64,000 nt of DNA from Anthonomus grandis grandis (lineage: Eukaryota > Arthropoda > Insecta > Coleoptera > Curculionidae): NCBI RefSeq assembly GCF_022605725.1, contig NC_065555.1, positions 12,724,938 through 12,788,937 of the forward strand, read 5' to 3'. Position numbers and translations under genes: made by a program. Shown in pieces: positions 10,312 to 20,614 of this stretch; the first letter of the stretch is position 1; each line of letters starts with the position of its first letter. A model generated the notes under the pieces. It did not search any database, was not told the DNA's origin, and was given only the letters and a program-made list of their open reading frames with translations.

Positions 10312-12996
10312 TTAAAATTCTTCTTCAGTATCACAAGAAGCTTCAACTCCTCTATTAGTTGAACAATCCTGACAAGGCAGTTCTTGATAAAACGATCGAA
10401 ATTCTTCAGGAAGACCCTGAGGTTTAATCGTAAATAAAAAGTTAAGATCATTATATTTCTTTTTTTTAAAACCTAGCAGTCCCATATATAGTGGTTCCAG
10501 AACAATGGATGTAGTGCGTGTCTTCCTTTGGCAATTATAGTATCTAAATTCGTCATCAAAATCTTCTTTAAAAAGTAAAGTATTAGGTAAATTTTTAGAA
10601 AAATTTTTTGATATTTTTTGCCAACCTACGGGTTTTCTATTGCCGTCTTCTTTTCAAAAAATATAAGCCCGCTCAGAATACTTCTTCCAGTCAAAAATAT
10701 CTTTGTGTGTGACGTTATGAATTATGTATGGTTTGTCCCCCTTTCTCCGAGCACATCTCGTGATTGTTCTCCAGTCAGAAAGAATAATTACCTTGCCGAC
10801 TCTTTTAAATTCGGTAGCTATGGCAGCATGCATTGAGTCGCATTCCATTTCGCTGTGTCCTTTTACCAAGAACTTCAAATCTATAGTTTCCAAGTGAGGA
10901 ATTTCTTGAACTGCTTTCAAGCACATACTTGCTACATACTTGTTTAAGTTTTGACCTCCACATCTGTCGCTGTAGCAAACGATATGGTTAACTGCTTCTG
11001 GCAAATATCTAAAATAAGAATAGAGCCAACTAGCAATTTCGCAGCTGCCTCTTTTTCCTTCGATTTCGCTCCACATAAAACAATCACCTTGATGAGAAAC
11101 GGTGTCATAGATTGTAAAATTGTAGGTTTTAAGTCTTTGCTTATAAAATAGCGCATTATTAGTTTTGTCACTCAGAACCAAAAGAACTTGCTGCAAATCA
11201 AAGTTGCAGCAAACAACATTTCCTTCAGACTCGGCTGCTTTTTCTTTGTCAGATTTTTTTTCCTCACGGGCTCTATTTTTCGCAGTTATGTGTGCTTGAT
11301 ATTCAGACTCTAAACTACTCTGATCACTTCCAGGGGTATTATAGGCCATGCATATTCTACACTGATCTTTTCGTGGACGAAAAAAGCCCAAATTGTAGTC
11401 ATTGCAAAATACCTTTCTGTAAGTAGCTGCAGTTCCAAATTCAATATTTCGCTCTTCACAATCTTTTTTATACATACCGTACATTATTGTTATGTTTAAG
11501 TCTGGATATAAGTATTTTCTTTGCGTCTTTTCACGGCAATAGTGGGAAGCCATTACTGGAAATTTCGCAATGTGACTTCTAATTGCTCGAATTATTTCAG
11601 GAGATGTTGATTTTTTCACGTGTTTTCCTCTGTTGTCACTCGTACTTAAATTGCCTTCAGTTCTTTTATTCAAAGCTATGTCCACGACACCTTTGTGTAT
11701 ACCAAGAGTATTAATAAATATTTTTTTGCAAACTTGAAGTTTGTTATCAGTTCGAGGTAAATAAAATAAAATTGTGCTATCCCGTCTTGAATATTATGTA
11801 ATGGTCTATTTTTTCTTAATTTTTTCCGTGTTGCTATTAATAAAGTTTCTTTGCTTTTCATAAGAATCCAACTTGTAGTAATTCTGAAATACTTTAAGCC
11901 TTTCTTCATAGGAAACCTTATTGCTGCACTTACGTCTACAAGTTGGTGGACAAGGATCTTTTAAAGATGTTCCAGGTACAAATTTTCCTTTTGATGAAAC
12001 ATAGGCCTCCCCGTGCAGTCTTCTTTTTTGATACATTTTGGTTCCAATTGTTAATATACTTTTTTCTTTTCCTAGGTTTGCTAGTTCTAGTTGGAAATTC
12101 CTCCATACCTTCTAATTCTTTTTGAGGTTTGGCAAAATCTACTTCTTCAATAATGGTCCTCGCAATTTTTTTTGGTTGCTTAGATGTTGCGGATTTCTTA
12201 TACGTAGTTGTCTTTTTCCTAGGAGGAGCTTTCTTTGAAATTGTTTTTAATTCCATGTCCGAATCGCTTGAAGAGCTTGATGGAATAAAATCAGAATGTT
12301 CCGGCAAAAAGGGCTCAACATCTGATTCAACGCAAAAGCCACTTGGTCCAGGTTGCATAATAGCCATATGTACCCTTTCTGCGAAACCATTGTTAGCATC
12401 TAGAAAAAATAATAGCCATTTTGATTTAGGAACAGCTTTTAGTAAAGTATTTTTATACCTTGGGCATCACTGATAATGGCTATAGTACTGGGTGCAGGCC
12501 GGCATTCAATCGTTGCGAAATTAGGAATGTCCTTTGCTTTTGGTAACACATTATCGGCTGCGATAAAAATCATAATTAGTTGTTAAATGTTGTTCTATTT
12601 TACAAGTGTCGTTTATACTTTAAACCGAAGTTTAAACTGCAAATTACAATGCAAGCATGTGCAGTTTAAACTTCGGTTTGAGATTAAACGGCACTTGTAA
12701 AATAGGCCCTTAAACTATAAAAGCAACTTACTTCCGTTATCCGTTAAGGGTGATTGGGGCTGCTATCTAAATGGAAATAACTCCGTTGATTCATTTACTT
12801 CAGCTTCTAGAAGAAAGAATTAGGGTGCAGAGGTTATAAGGTTACTTATAAACAACAATATTAATTTGTGTGTTATTTTACATAACCTCACTTTTTTAGA
12901 CTCCAATTATTATTCACGAGAATTGCTTTTTTAGGCTTATTTTAACTTACCTTTAATATGCTTTAATGCCAGAATTTTTTTACCTCTAGAAGTCAT
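10312..12996 (-). pseudogene. DUF7869-like protein, near-complete multi-exon gene with few breaks (candidate transposase)
   Basis: Exon 1 (12996-12951) reads MTSRGKKILALKHIK and ends at GTAAGT. Exon 2 (12557-12459) reads DNVLPKAKDIPNFATIEC. Exon 3 runs from 12399 to the stop at 10312. All splice phases agree, giving a protein of roughly 730 residues. Order: acidic serine run; lysine-rich stretch; a PPTCRRKCSNKVSYEERLKVF block; an HTH-like VCKKIFINTLGI region; CxxC (KDQCRICMAY); charged coiled-coil-like helix; then a conserved core. Three acidic positions stand out in the open 343-codon part: D163 in NFDLQ, D240 in YSDRCGGQN, and E281/D283 in GHSEMECDSMH. The spacing suggests an RNase H-like nuclease. 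Breaks: one frameshift near 12,025 in an A-run, two stops near 11,810 and one at 10,654. The family name is from memory of the motif set; function is unproven. Confidence 0.75.
12595..12705. repeat. Long imperfect palindrome in intron 1 of the DUF7869-like gene
   Basis: Arms of about 46 bp (12595-12641 and 12660-12705) begin CTATTTTACAAGTG and end AAACCGAAGTTTAAACTGCA, with about five mismatches and an 18-base loop. It is a compact MITE-like hairpin lying wholly within the intron between exons 1 and 2 of the minus-strand gene. It would fold strongly in the transcript. Confidence 0.8.
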
Positions 12997-12999
12997 ATT

Positions 13000-13337
13000 T
13001 TATATTTAAATAAACTCGTTCCGCAAGAAAAAAACAAGAAAACACACTCTCATCACTAATCGGTAACTGGTAACTGGATATCTCAACTAACCAGAGAAGA
13101 GGACATCCAAGTAGATTTAAAAAATAAAGCAAGAACTAGATAATTTAAGTTATCTCTATTGGCATTGTCAAATGATTTTATTATTTTAATGCAACAACTA
13201 GGCAACTTGAAATATCCTACTATAGAACGAAAAAAGATAGGAATGTCGAAGTTAACTACTTTTTGCAACTTTATTTAAATACCTTTTAGTCATTCTAGGA
13301 GATATCTAGTTATAGCATTAAAAAGGAGACAAAATAT
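13000..13337. other. 5' flank of the DUF7869-like gene
   Basis: No gene was recognised. A short inverted pair, TAACTGGATATCTC at 13,072-13,085 against TAACTAGATATCTC on the complement of about 13,300-13,313, may be a remnant of terminal repeats or chance. Any promoter of the minus-strand gene would lie here, but no convincing element stands out. Confidence 0.35.
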
Positions 13338-13879
13338 TTAATGGGAAATTATAGATAACTCAAAATAGCCCAAAATCAAGTTTAGCATTGAGGGGGCGAT
13401 ATGAAGGTAATAATGTAAAGAGTAATTATAATGTTTCACATTATTTTGCAAACTGTGTTCTATTTTTACTTCACTACTATTTAAATATGACGGAAATATT
13501 ACTCCACCAGGGGATGGTGTAGGGGTTGGTATGTACTGATTTTGAGACGTTGACCAGCTCGCAGATGAAAAACTTCTTAAGTTGCAAGAGTTTTGGCACA
13601 TATTTGTATTTTCAGATAATTGATTTCTTAATCCTTTTAATAGTGCAGAATTTATTATGGACTCTGCATATAGTGCTTGATCGGGTTGCATTCTTTGTAA
13701 TTTTTTGGCAATATTACAACCTATGGCGTCAAATTCACTCATATTTTTCTGGGACGTCAATGCCGTTGTGCAGACTTTCATAAATTCATGCTGGGTCTCC
13801 TCAATTGTTCTTTTATTTATTAGTTTTTTAATAACGGGTTTGGGCAAGTTTCTAACGAAATTCCTTTATTTTCCTCTCC
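13338..13879 (-). pseudogene. BESS-motif exon of the Harbinger-associated MADF-BESS gene
   Basis: After a splice acceptor (AG at 13881-13880 behind a T-rich tract), the exon reads GEENKGISLETC, then after a one-base shift KPVIKKLINKRTIEETQHEF. It continues to a BESS block, SEFDAIGCNIAKKLQRMQPD followed by QALYAESIINSALLKGL (about 13,740-13,640). A proline/serine-rich tail ends at the stop at 13338. BESS motifs mediate protein-protein contacts in MADF proteins. The partner MADF exon is at 16634-16139. The exon is largely open, with a single frameshift near its start. The gene is probably non-functional because its intron now holds a mariner element. Confidence 0.7.
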
Positions 13880-13908
13880 CTAAAACGAATAAAATATATG
13901 CATATATA

Positions 13909-15357
13909 CAGGGTGTTTCAGAACTATGGGATCAAACTTCTGGGGGTTGTTCAGTGCAACACAAGAATCCATTTGAGTATAGGAACCCATGTCCGAAAAT
14001 GCCTCACTACGCCACTACGGCCCTAAGACGCGTTAAAATTTATAAAAAACATTAATTACCTAAAGAGGATCTGATGCATTTATTTTTACCTTTTGCACAT
14101 GATACCATAACAACAATTGTTTAAAATCAATGCTTATCATTGTCAATTCGCAACAAACTGCAATGCACGAGCAGCAACGCGGTTGTATCATGAACGTTAT
14201 CCCGAACGAAAGCATCCTGGATACAAAAAGTTTATTGCGGTTCATCGATGGCTCGCTGAGACAGGCATGTTAAAGACCAAGATGCATGATGAGCAACACC
14301 AGTAGTTGTTCGACCGTAAAAACAGTCGAATTTGAAGAAGGGGTGCTTCAGCGAGTTGCTGATGAACCATCAAATAGCACACGTGACGTCGCTAAGAATA
14401 TGAATACGAGTAACGCTTTTGTCTGGCGGGTACTACACGAGCAACAACTCCATCCTTACCACTTCCAGAAAGTTTAAGGTATGACTGCAGCTGATTATCA
14501 TCCTAGAGTTCAATTTTGTCGATGGCTTCTGAATCACATCATTGCACAACCAAATTTTTTACGATATGTTTTGTGGATCGTTGAAGCCTCTTTCACAAGA
14601 GACTGTATTTTTAATAGTAGGAATAGCCATGTTTGGGATGAAGAAAATCTTTATGCAATTTTTCCAAGAAATAATTAGAATCGTTGGTCTGTCAACGTAT
14701 GGGCAGGCATTGTTAACACAACAGCATTGAACGGTTAACAGGACCTATTTATCTGCGTTTCTTGGAGAAAGTTTTCCCAGAATTCCTTGAAAATGTTCCA
14801 CTAAACGTTAGACAGCAAATGTGGTTTCAGCATGATGGAGCGCCGGCTCACTTTACTGTACAAGTACGCGAGTACTTGGCTCAGCGGTTTGGGCACCGTT
14901 GGATTGCCAGAGGTGGAGCAGTTTCTTGGCCTCCTAGTTCACCCGATTTAACGTCGCTCGATTTTTTCTTGGGGAGACATGTAAAGTCTTTAGTCTACAA
15001 AACTCCAGTAGAATCAGAGCTAGACTTAATTGGATGAATATTAGCAGCATTTGAGAAATCACTCAATACGAGGATCAAAATTTTAGTGTAGTCCACCGAA
15101 ATCATGTGCGGCGTTTAAATCGGTGTATTGAGGTTGGAGCAAGACATTTTGAACAATTGTTGTGATGGTATCATATACAAAAGGTAAAAATAAATGCATC
15201 AGATCCTATTTAGGCAATTAATATTTTTTCTAAATTTAAACGCGTCTTAGGGCCGTAGTGACACATTTGCGGACATGGGTTCCTATAACTCGAATGGATT
15301 CTACTGTTACACTGAACAACCCCTAAAAGTTTGATCCCATAGTTCTGAAACACCCTG
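13909..15357. mobile_element. Full-length decayed DD41D mariner-like element with very long terminal repeats
   Basis: Ends CAGGGTGTTTCAGAACTATG match perfectly on both sides and the inverted repeats extend about 215 bp (13909-14127 against 15146-15357) with roughly 85-90% identity by eye. They include the shared block GGCCCTAAGACGCGTT. TA lies at both flanks (13907-13908 and 15358-15359). The element contains one transposase pseudogene on the plus strand. It inserted in the intron of the MADF-BESS gene, 28 bp from the splice acceptor, so it is younger than the Harbinger copy. Confidence 0.9.
14117..15165 (+). pseudogene. Mariner-superfamily transposase (DD41D, N-terminal HTH of the DUF4817 kind)
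   Basis: The N-terminal HTH reads NARAATRLYHERYPERKHPG and is followed by a second HTH, EGVLQRVADEPSNSTRDVAK. The catalytic domain then gives RVQFCRWLLNHI. Where relatives have a D-E-A-S/N-F first catalytic Asp this copy has IVEASFTRD, so the Asp is lost. The second Asp is in WFQHDGAPAHF and the third in SPDLTSLDFFLG. There are 41 residues between the second and third Asp, which makes this DD41D. The end is RHFEQLL at 15,165. At least four frameshifts or stops break the frame. The transposase is inactive on two counts: the frame is broken and the first catalytic residue is gone. Confidence 0.88.
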
Positions 15358-15367
15358 TATATATATT

Positions 15368-16096
15368 TTTTTTAGTTTCCCCCGACGGAGGAAGCATGGA
15401 TGCTAATTGCAAAACGATTGTAAAACTTAAAAAAAAAAGTATCATTCTTCTTGCCTTGGTAAACAGTAATTACAAATTTATTTACGTGAACGTTAGGAAA
15501 AACGAAAGATTGTCAGACGGGGGAGTTATAAGTTATACTGACTTTTATAAAAAAATATTGACTAAAAACCTTAACTTACCCGATAATACAAAAACTATTA
15601 AGAATTTAAATTTTGTATTCATTGGAGATGAGACATTTCCCCTGAATGAACATATCTTAAAACCTTATGCTCAAATAGAATTAGACAAGGAAAAACGAAT
15701 TTTTAACTACAGATTGTCGCGCGCCAGAAATGTAGTGGAAAATGCAATTTAGAATTGCTTCTAGGTTTCAGATATTCCATAGACCTATTAATATGAAACA
15801 TGAAAATATTTGTTATGTTGTTCTGGCCATTTATGCCTTACATAATTTTCTTCGTAATAGCTCCACTTCTTATGTTAGTGCAACAACTTTTGATAGGGAA
15901 GACACATCACATAATTTGTTAAAAAAAAGGTGACTGGCGAAATAATTCAGTTAATATTACAAATATGCAACCAAGTAGATTTACAAATCCAACATCTGCA
16001 TCAAAAGAAAACAGGGACAATTTTAAATCGTATTTTAACAGCGCCCAAGGTGCAATTCCTTGGCAAGAAGAAATGATTAAGTTGGGAAAATGTTAG
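15368..16096 (+). pseudogene. Harbinger transposase, C-terminal catalytic part
   Basis: The translation reads SIILLALVNSNYKFIYVNV, then RLSDGGV (second catalytic Asp region), FVFIGDETFPLNEHILKPYA and KRIFNYRLSRARNVVENA. These are the diagnostic blocks of the DDE_Tnp_4 (HARBI1-like) nuclease, and the E of VVENA is the expected third catalytic residue. A frameshift at about 15,755 leads into IASRFQIFHRPINMKHENI and ALHNFLRNSS. A second shift at about 15,930 leads into the tail QPSRFTNPTSASKENRDNF and IPWQEEMIKLGKC, ending at the TAG at 16094-16096. About 100 residues upstream, including the first Asp block, are missing or unrecognisable. It is antisense to, and lies within, the intron of the MADF-BESS gene. 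Confidence 0.88.
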
Positions 16097-16138
16097 TAAT
16101 CAATAAAATATGTTTGTTTGAAAATAAATAATACTTAC

Positions 16139-16634
16139 ATCGTTTTTCTGTTGATTATTATTAGGCTGTGACGTAGTAGATGCGTTAATATTAGATTCTT
16201 TACCATATTCAGATTCAATCAGATCTTCGGTAGTTTCCTCGTCAATATTCGATACACTATTAGCCGGAATCTCTTCATCCATGGTGAATTGAAGGAGGTC
16301 AAAATACCAAAGCACTGGTGTATATAAATCATCCTGCGACATTCCAGATCTTTTGCTATCCTTCATTTTTTTCAACTCTTTTCTAAACGATCCTCTTAGA
16401 CTCTGAATTTTTTTAACAACAAAATCTTTGTTGGCCTCCGGAAACCCAGCTTCTTTACAGAATTTACCGAGTTTATCATAGGCGACATTTTTAAGATTTC
16501 GGTTGCTTTTTATTTGCCAAAGGCATGGATATTTTCGGTAAATATTAATAGAATTTGTAACAGCTTCTTTGCTCCAACAACGTGCGACATAACGCGCTCC
16601 AAAAAGAAACAGTTCAACTGGAACAAATATGTAT
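16139..16634 (-). CDS. MADF-domain exon of the Harbinger-associated MADF-BESS gene
   Basis: The exon is bounded by an acceptor AG (16636-16635) and a donor GTAAGT (from 16138). It is open throughout in one frame: VELFLFGARYVARCWSKEAV, then YRKYPCLWQIKSNRNLKNVA, YDKLGKFCKEAGFPEANKDF, VVKKIQSLRGSFRKELKKMK, and DLYTPVLWYFDLLQFTMDEE. This is a complete MADF (Myb/SANT-like) DNA-binding domain, the usual second protein of PIF/Harbinger elements that carries the transposase to DNA. An acidic, Asn/Gln-rich linker follows and leads to the BESS exon at 13,879. The first coding exon upstream of 16,634 was not found. The exon itself has no stop, in contrast to the transposase. Confidence 0.78.
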
Positions 16635-16822
16635 CTAAATTAAAAACATGATCTTTTTATATCGCTCAGTTAAAACCTTACGTGTAAAGACTTGTCGAAA
16701 TTTCGCGGGTGCTTGTTTAGAGAAAATCACGCGTTTAAACCTCTCAGATTTATTAACAATCACGCGTGCGATTGATCGTGCATTTCGAAAATCGCGCAGT
16801 TAAAATTTTCGTTGTAAAGGCC

Positions 16823-17835
16823 TATGCAAAATTGAATATATTAAAATTGTGAACTTCTAGTTATGCATCCTATCTATGAGGAAAAAAAGACAGACAACAT
16901 TCCAGCTGATACACATTTACAACTATAATGTTACTAACTAGAGATAGATGTTCAAGTACTCTGGGATGGATCTATCGCTCCTTGTGTCCCTATGTTTTGA
17001 AGCATTTTCTCCAATGTTAATTCGATGCTGCACCAAATCAGTATTTATCGTGCAAGAAAAATACATATTAATATTTTTCAATAAAACGTGGCAATTTACT
17101 ACTCTATTGTTGATCATATCCACTACCATTCTTGTACCTAACCATATTAAGTCCCAGCTAAATCAAACAACCACTCTGCATCCAGAAGAAATATTTAATA
17201 ATTAAAAACGTCTACTGTTTCCTTGGATCTTTGAGATATAGGTTTCTTTTGTGAAAATTTCCTTTATTTTTAAATTTCATTTCTCTAGTAGAATTACAGC
17301 TTCTCTTTTCTCTTCTCTTTTTTATCACAAGAAATTTTAATGTTTTCTAGTCCTACTTCTTGTACAACTTATTTAAAACATTTTTGGTTATTTCTTTAAT
17401 AATGACACCAGAATCATGCGTGGTGATTCTTAGTCGTGATAGCGACTTTTACGATTTGTCTGCAAATGGATCTCTTACGAATAGATTTTACTGCTTCCAA
17501 GAAGGGAGGACTTATTTTGTTTAAGTTAGCAGGTTTGACTCCAAAAACCATTTTATTATCTTCCTCCATACTTTCTCTTTATTTTGTTTCTTGCTAACTT
17601 AATTGAATGTAGAGCCAAATAAAACTTGAGTATTTAAATTTTAATATTGTTGAAGTTTCCGCACTTCCTATTTATTTTACTCCTAAATATCACCAAAGGC
17701 ACTTGAGCAACTACGCTCAACACAAAAATTTCTGCACTAAATGATTACATTGGATCTCCTTCTTTGACTTATTCTAATTAGTACACTTATTCAATTGAAT
17801 CAATTTATTTCATTGATATTGACTTTAGGTTTATA
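16823..17835. other. AT-rich sequence, nothing identified
   Basis: No element was recognised. The overlapping frames at 16938-17205 are of unknown nature. A short repeated word TTTGCTTGCTAACTTA-like pair (about 17,520 and 17,590) is not enough to define a repeat. Confidence 0.4.
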
Positions 17836-17839
17836 AGAT

Positions 17840-18830
17840 GTTATCCTTAAGGGACTTAAAAATGTAGGTATTTCTAGACAATAACCTAAGGATATCTAAG
17901 AAAGTTAAGATATTGTTAGGCTTGCCAGATCGATAACCTTAAAGTAGTTAAAATTTTAGATTTATACAGGTTGGCAGGATCGATTTAAAAGCTTAAAAGC
18001 TGCAAAGGCAGAAACGCAAAGTCAAATAAGTAAGTTAGATTCAATGTAAATTGTGGTAAAAAATTAGTCGCAATTCCACAATAGTAGTCATTTAGGTTCT
18101 TGAGGGGAGTCACTGTACTGGAAGCCTAGAAAGGCTATAGAGATGGAAATAATGAAGCAATCTCTTGGAAACCATTGCGTACAAGTTTCTTGAATAAGAT
18201 CTCAGGAGTCAGAAAGTCAAATGCGTTAGAGAAATCGTAAAACACCACCGCCAATGCGTGGCCTCTATTAATGTATCGGTCATTCTTAAGAAGATATTTT
18301 CCTTGAGTTACAAGTTTCTGTATTAATCTCAATAAAGTTGACCTGAAACACGATGGATCTATTAGGATTGCCCTGCCAGGCATAATTTATTATCCTCAAC
18401 AAAGTCACACTCCTAACCAGAGCTGTGTTTTTAGGTTGGTGAGATCGACTTAAGCTTGGGAGACCTGAAAATATAAGTAATTTCATTTTAACAAGGGTCA
18501 ATTTAGTCCTAATAGCCTTCTTCTTCTTCTTTATTACTAAGCCCTAAAAGACTAAATCTGTTATCTTATAGAAACTGAAAAATGTAAATATTATCAGTCT
18601 AGAGTAACAAGATCAATTTAAACTTATAAAATAAAAATTTTAAATATCTTTAGGCTAACTTAATTGATTAAACATAATAGTAAAAATTTTAGATATTATC
18701 GATTTATAAGGCTTAAAATTGTAGGTTCTTCTAGATCCTTAAGATGGCTAACAGGATTAATTCAGCCTTAAAAAACTCAAAATCTTAGATATTTTTATAT
18801 AGCCTAAAAACTGAGATCATAAGAAATAAA
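17840..18830 (-). repeat. Old satellite, inverse orientation, interrupted by a LINE fragment
   Basis: Blocks at about 17,840-18,010, 18,400-18,490 and 18,590-18,830 carry degenerate repeats of a unit containing TTAGGCTAGCAAGATCGATTT. Examples are TTAGGCTTGCCAGATCGATA near 17,915 and GGCTAACAGGATTAATTCAG near 18,745. It is the reverse complement of the unit in the arrays at 46,380-47,460 and 51,405-51,645. The copies are strongly diverged, and the spacing is roughly 45-55 bp where it can be followed. Confidence 0.6.
18135..18501 (-). mobile_element. Reverse transcriptase fragment of a Jockey/CR1-like LINE
   Basis: The minus-strand translation contains GHALAVVFYDFSNAFDFLTP followed by ILFKKLVRNGF, which is the first catalytic block of a LINE polymerase (F-x-D-x-S-x-A-F-D). 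Upstream frames carry degenerate sequence in other frames. Only about 120 residues remain and they are broken by frameshifts. It sits between satellite blocks. Confidence 0.65.
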
Positions 18831-18834
18831 TTAC

Positions 18835-19889
18835 ATCTAGTACGGCTTTGGAGATACGCTGACAACAAGAGATGCAGGATTTTTGTTAATCATCAAAGAT
18901 AGCTATTAGGCCTTTAGGCCTCTATCATAAAAATTTAATTTTTCGACCAATTTCTCTAACATTTTTTTCATCGAGAATAATAAATTACGAAATTACGAAG
19001 CGATTGTTAAATAAAAAATTACATAAGAACGATGCGAGCAAAATAAATATTACGGCGCGTAATCGTAAATAGAACCGTTTGTTGTAATGCCGCGATCCCG
19101 CGCTTGCATCACAACACTATTTTAGATGAAAATAAAATTTTGTCAATGAATAGGGCAATTGTGAAAGCGATCCGAGCCGGGTCACTAAAATAGGAAGTCG
19201 GATCTATATGGGGGGACATCAGATAAATCCAGTTTCACTGGATGGAATAATGATGTCTTGGTATTAATTTATTACGGTGATTTATAAAGGATGTAGACAT
19301 GCTTTTAATGTATGCCGTGCTATCCTTTAATGGACTTTGTAAGGTACTTGTACCGTCAAGTTCTTGATCTTTAAAACTATGTAGTTCCTATTTAAAGTCG
19401 TTTCTTATCCCAAATCAATGTTATGTTTTATGCACATTAATGGCGGTACAAATAAGGAGTCTACTGGTAATAGAAAAAGTTTTTTTATTAGAAATGATTT
19501 ATTTGCTTCTGTTTATGTTAGGTTTAATTTTAGTAAGATATTTTTTATAGAGTATAAATCTTCATGTCATTCATAAATTACTTAGATTTTTAATGTTGAA
19601 CATCTTTTAGCAGCATTAACAAAAAAAGCAATTTTTTAAGTAATTCTTTACACATGTGCACTACAACTTAAATTATTTAGTATAACTACTTCAAAGTGTT
19701 AATATTTAGTAACTACTTTTACTTTTACATTTTTCTAGTACAAATTAGAATCAGGTATTAAAGACATTCAGGTACAACGATGTCACAGGCTTTTTGAAGA
19801 TCTATGAATATAGTGAGAACATACTTCCTTTGGTTTATTTCAGTTACTGTGTTCTTTAAAATCATATTGGTTGATGTTCATGAAATTCA
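18835..19889. other. Unidentified
   Basis: Mostly AT-rich. 19,040-19,260 is GC-richer (words such as ACGGCGCGTAAT) and could be an old element or a host remnant. No coding signal was recognised. Confidence 0.4.
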
Positions 19890-19892
19890 GAT

Positions 19893-20614
19893 ACAGGGTG
19901 AGTCATTATAATTGCCCAAAATATTTTAGGGCGTATTCCTTAACTCAAAATATTAAAAAATTTTGCTATAAACCTATATTCAAAAATGCTTCCCTACGGA
20001 GATACAGGGCGCTGAAATTTTAATTCAATTTTCAAATTTTTTAAATAATTTGAAAGTAAACGAGAATAGTCAATCATATGCTGATCCAGCAAATCCACAA
20101 GTATCAGCTAATATCCAGTGGTTCCAGCAAGATGGAGCACTACCCCGTCATCAAATCAATTTCCAGCAGAATCTCAACCGAATATTTCCAAATCGGTGGA
20201 TAGGGAAATGAGGATTCATGGAATGGCCTGCACAATCCCCTGATCTGTCAAAAATATTATTTACACAACTAAACCTTTGACTTAGCTAACTTAAAAAGAT
20301 TAATAACGGTTGCGATTAGTGCGGTCCTATATTGACAGTTTTTTTTTGGTTTAATTAGTTAAGAGATAAACATTATTAGTTTATTTTGATTAAATTATCA
20401 TTATGTAACTAAATAATTCTATGTCTTTAATGTTAATTTTTGCAATCAAGCGGAAAATGTTTATTATCTCCGAAACAGTTGAAAATTGGTATACGACATT
20501 AAATATGCAATATGTCTAGAATACTTTTAGAAACCCAAAAAATGAGTAATATACAGGCTTCCGAATTTAAATTAAAAACATAATTATTAACCTCTGTTTC
20601 ATGACACATCTTGT
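19893..20614 (+). mobile_element. Internally deleted DD41D-type mariner remnant
   Basis: The left end CAGGGTGAGTCATTATA (from 19,893, after TA) and the complement of the right end, ACAAGATGTGTCATGAAAC (near 20,614), form decayed inverted repeats. Inside, about 20,110-20,245 encodes WFQQDGALPRHQINFQQNLN and then RIFPNRWIGK, a stop, and EWPAQSPDLS: the region between the second and third catalytic residues of the same transposase family as at 14.1 kb. All other coding sequence is deleted. Confidence 0.75.

Larger units (their letters stand above)
9421..16822. mobile_element. Composite PIF/Harbinger element containing other insertions
   Basis: The left end GGCCTTTACACATAACGTTT and the complement of the right end GGCCTTTACAACGAAAATTT match imperfectly for about 30 bp, then both pass into CG-rich subterminal sequence with CGCGCGAT-type words. 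Inside are the two genes typical of the superfamily. The first is a DDE transposase, in two separated pieces on the plus strand (9745-10130 and 15368-16096). The second is a MADF-BESS DNA-binding protein on the minus strand (16634-16139 and 13879-13338). A DUF7869-like gene (12996-10312) and a DD41D mariner (13909-15357) lie between these pieces. No convincing three-base target duplication remains at the edges. The size of 7.4 kb is explained by the added genes. Confidence 0.7.

Noticed and set aside
12129..12473. 114-codon plus-strand frame
   Set aside because: It is a shadow of exon 3 of the minus-strand DUF7869-like gene.
13072..13313. TAACTGGATATCTC inverted pair as transposon ends
   Set aside because: Only 14 bp with a mismatch, no target duplication, and it would enclose only 240 bp of featureless sequence.
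16938..17205. Overlapping frames on both strands
   Set aside because: No recognisable domain in either; mirrored frames suggest chance.
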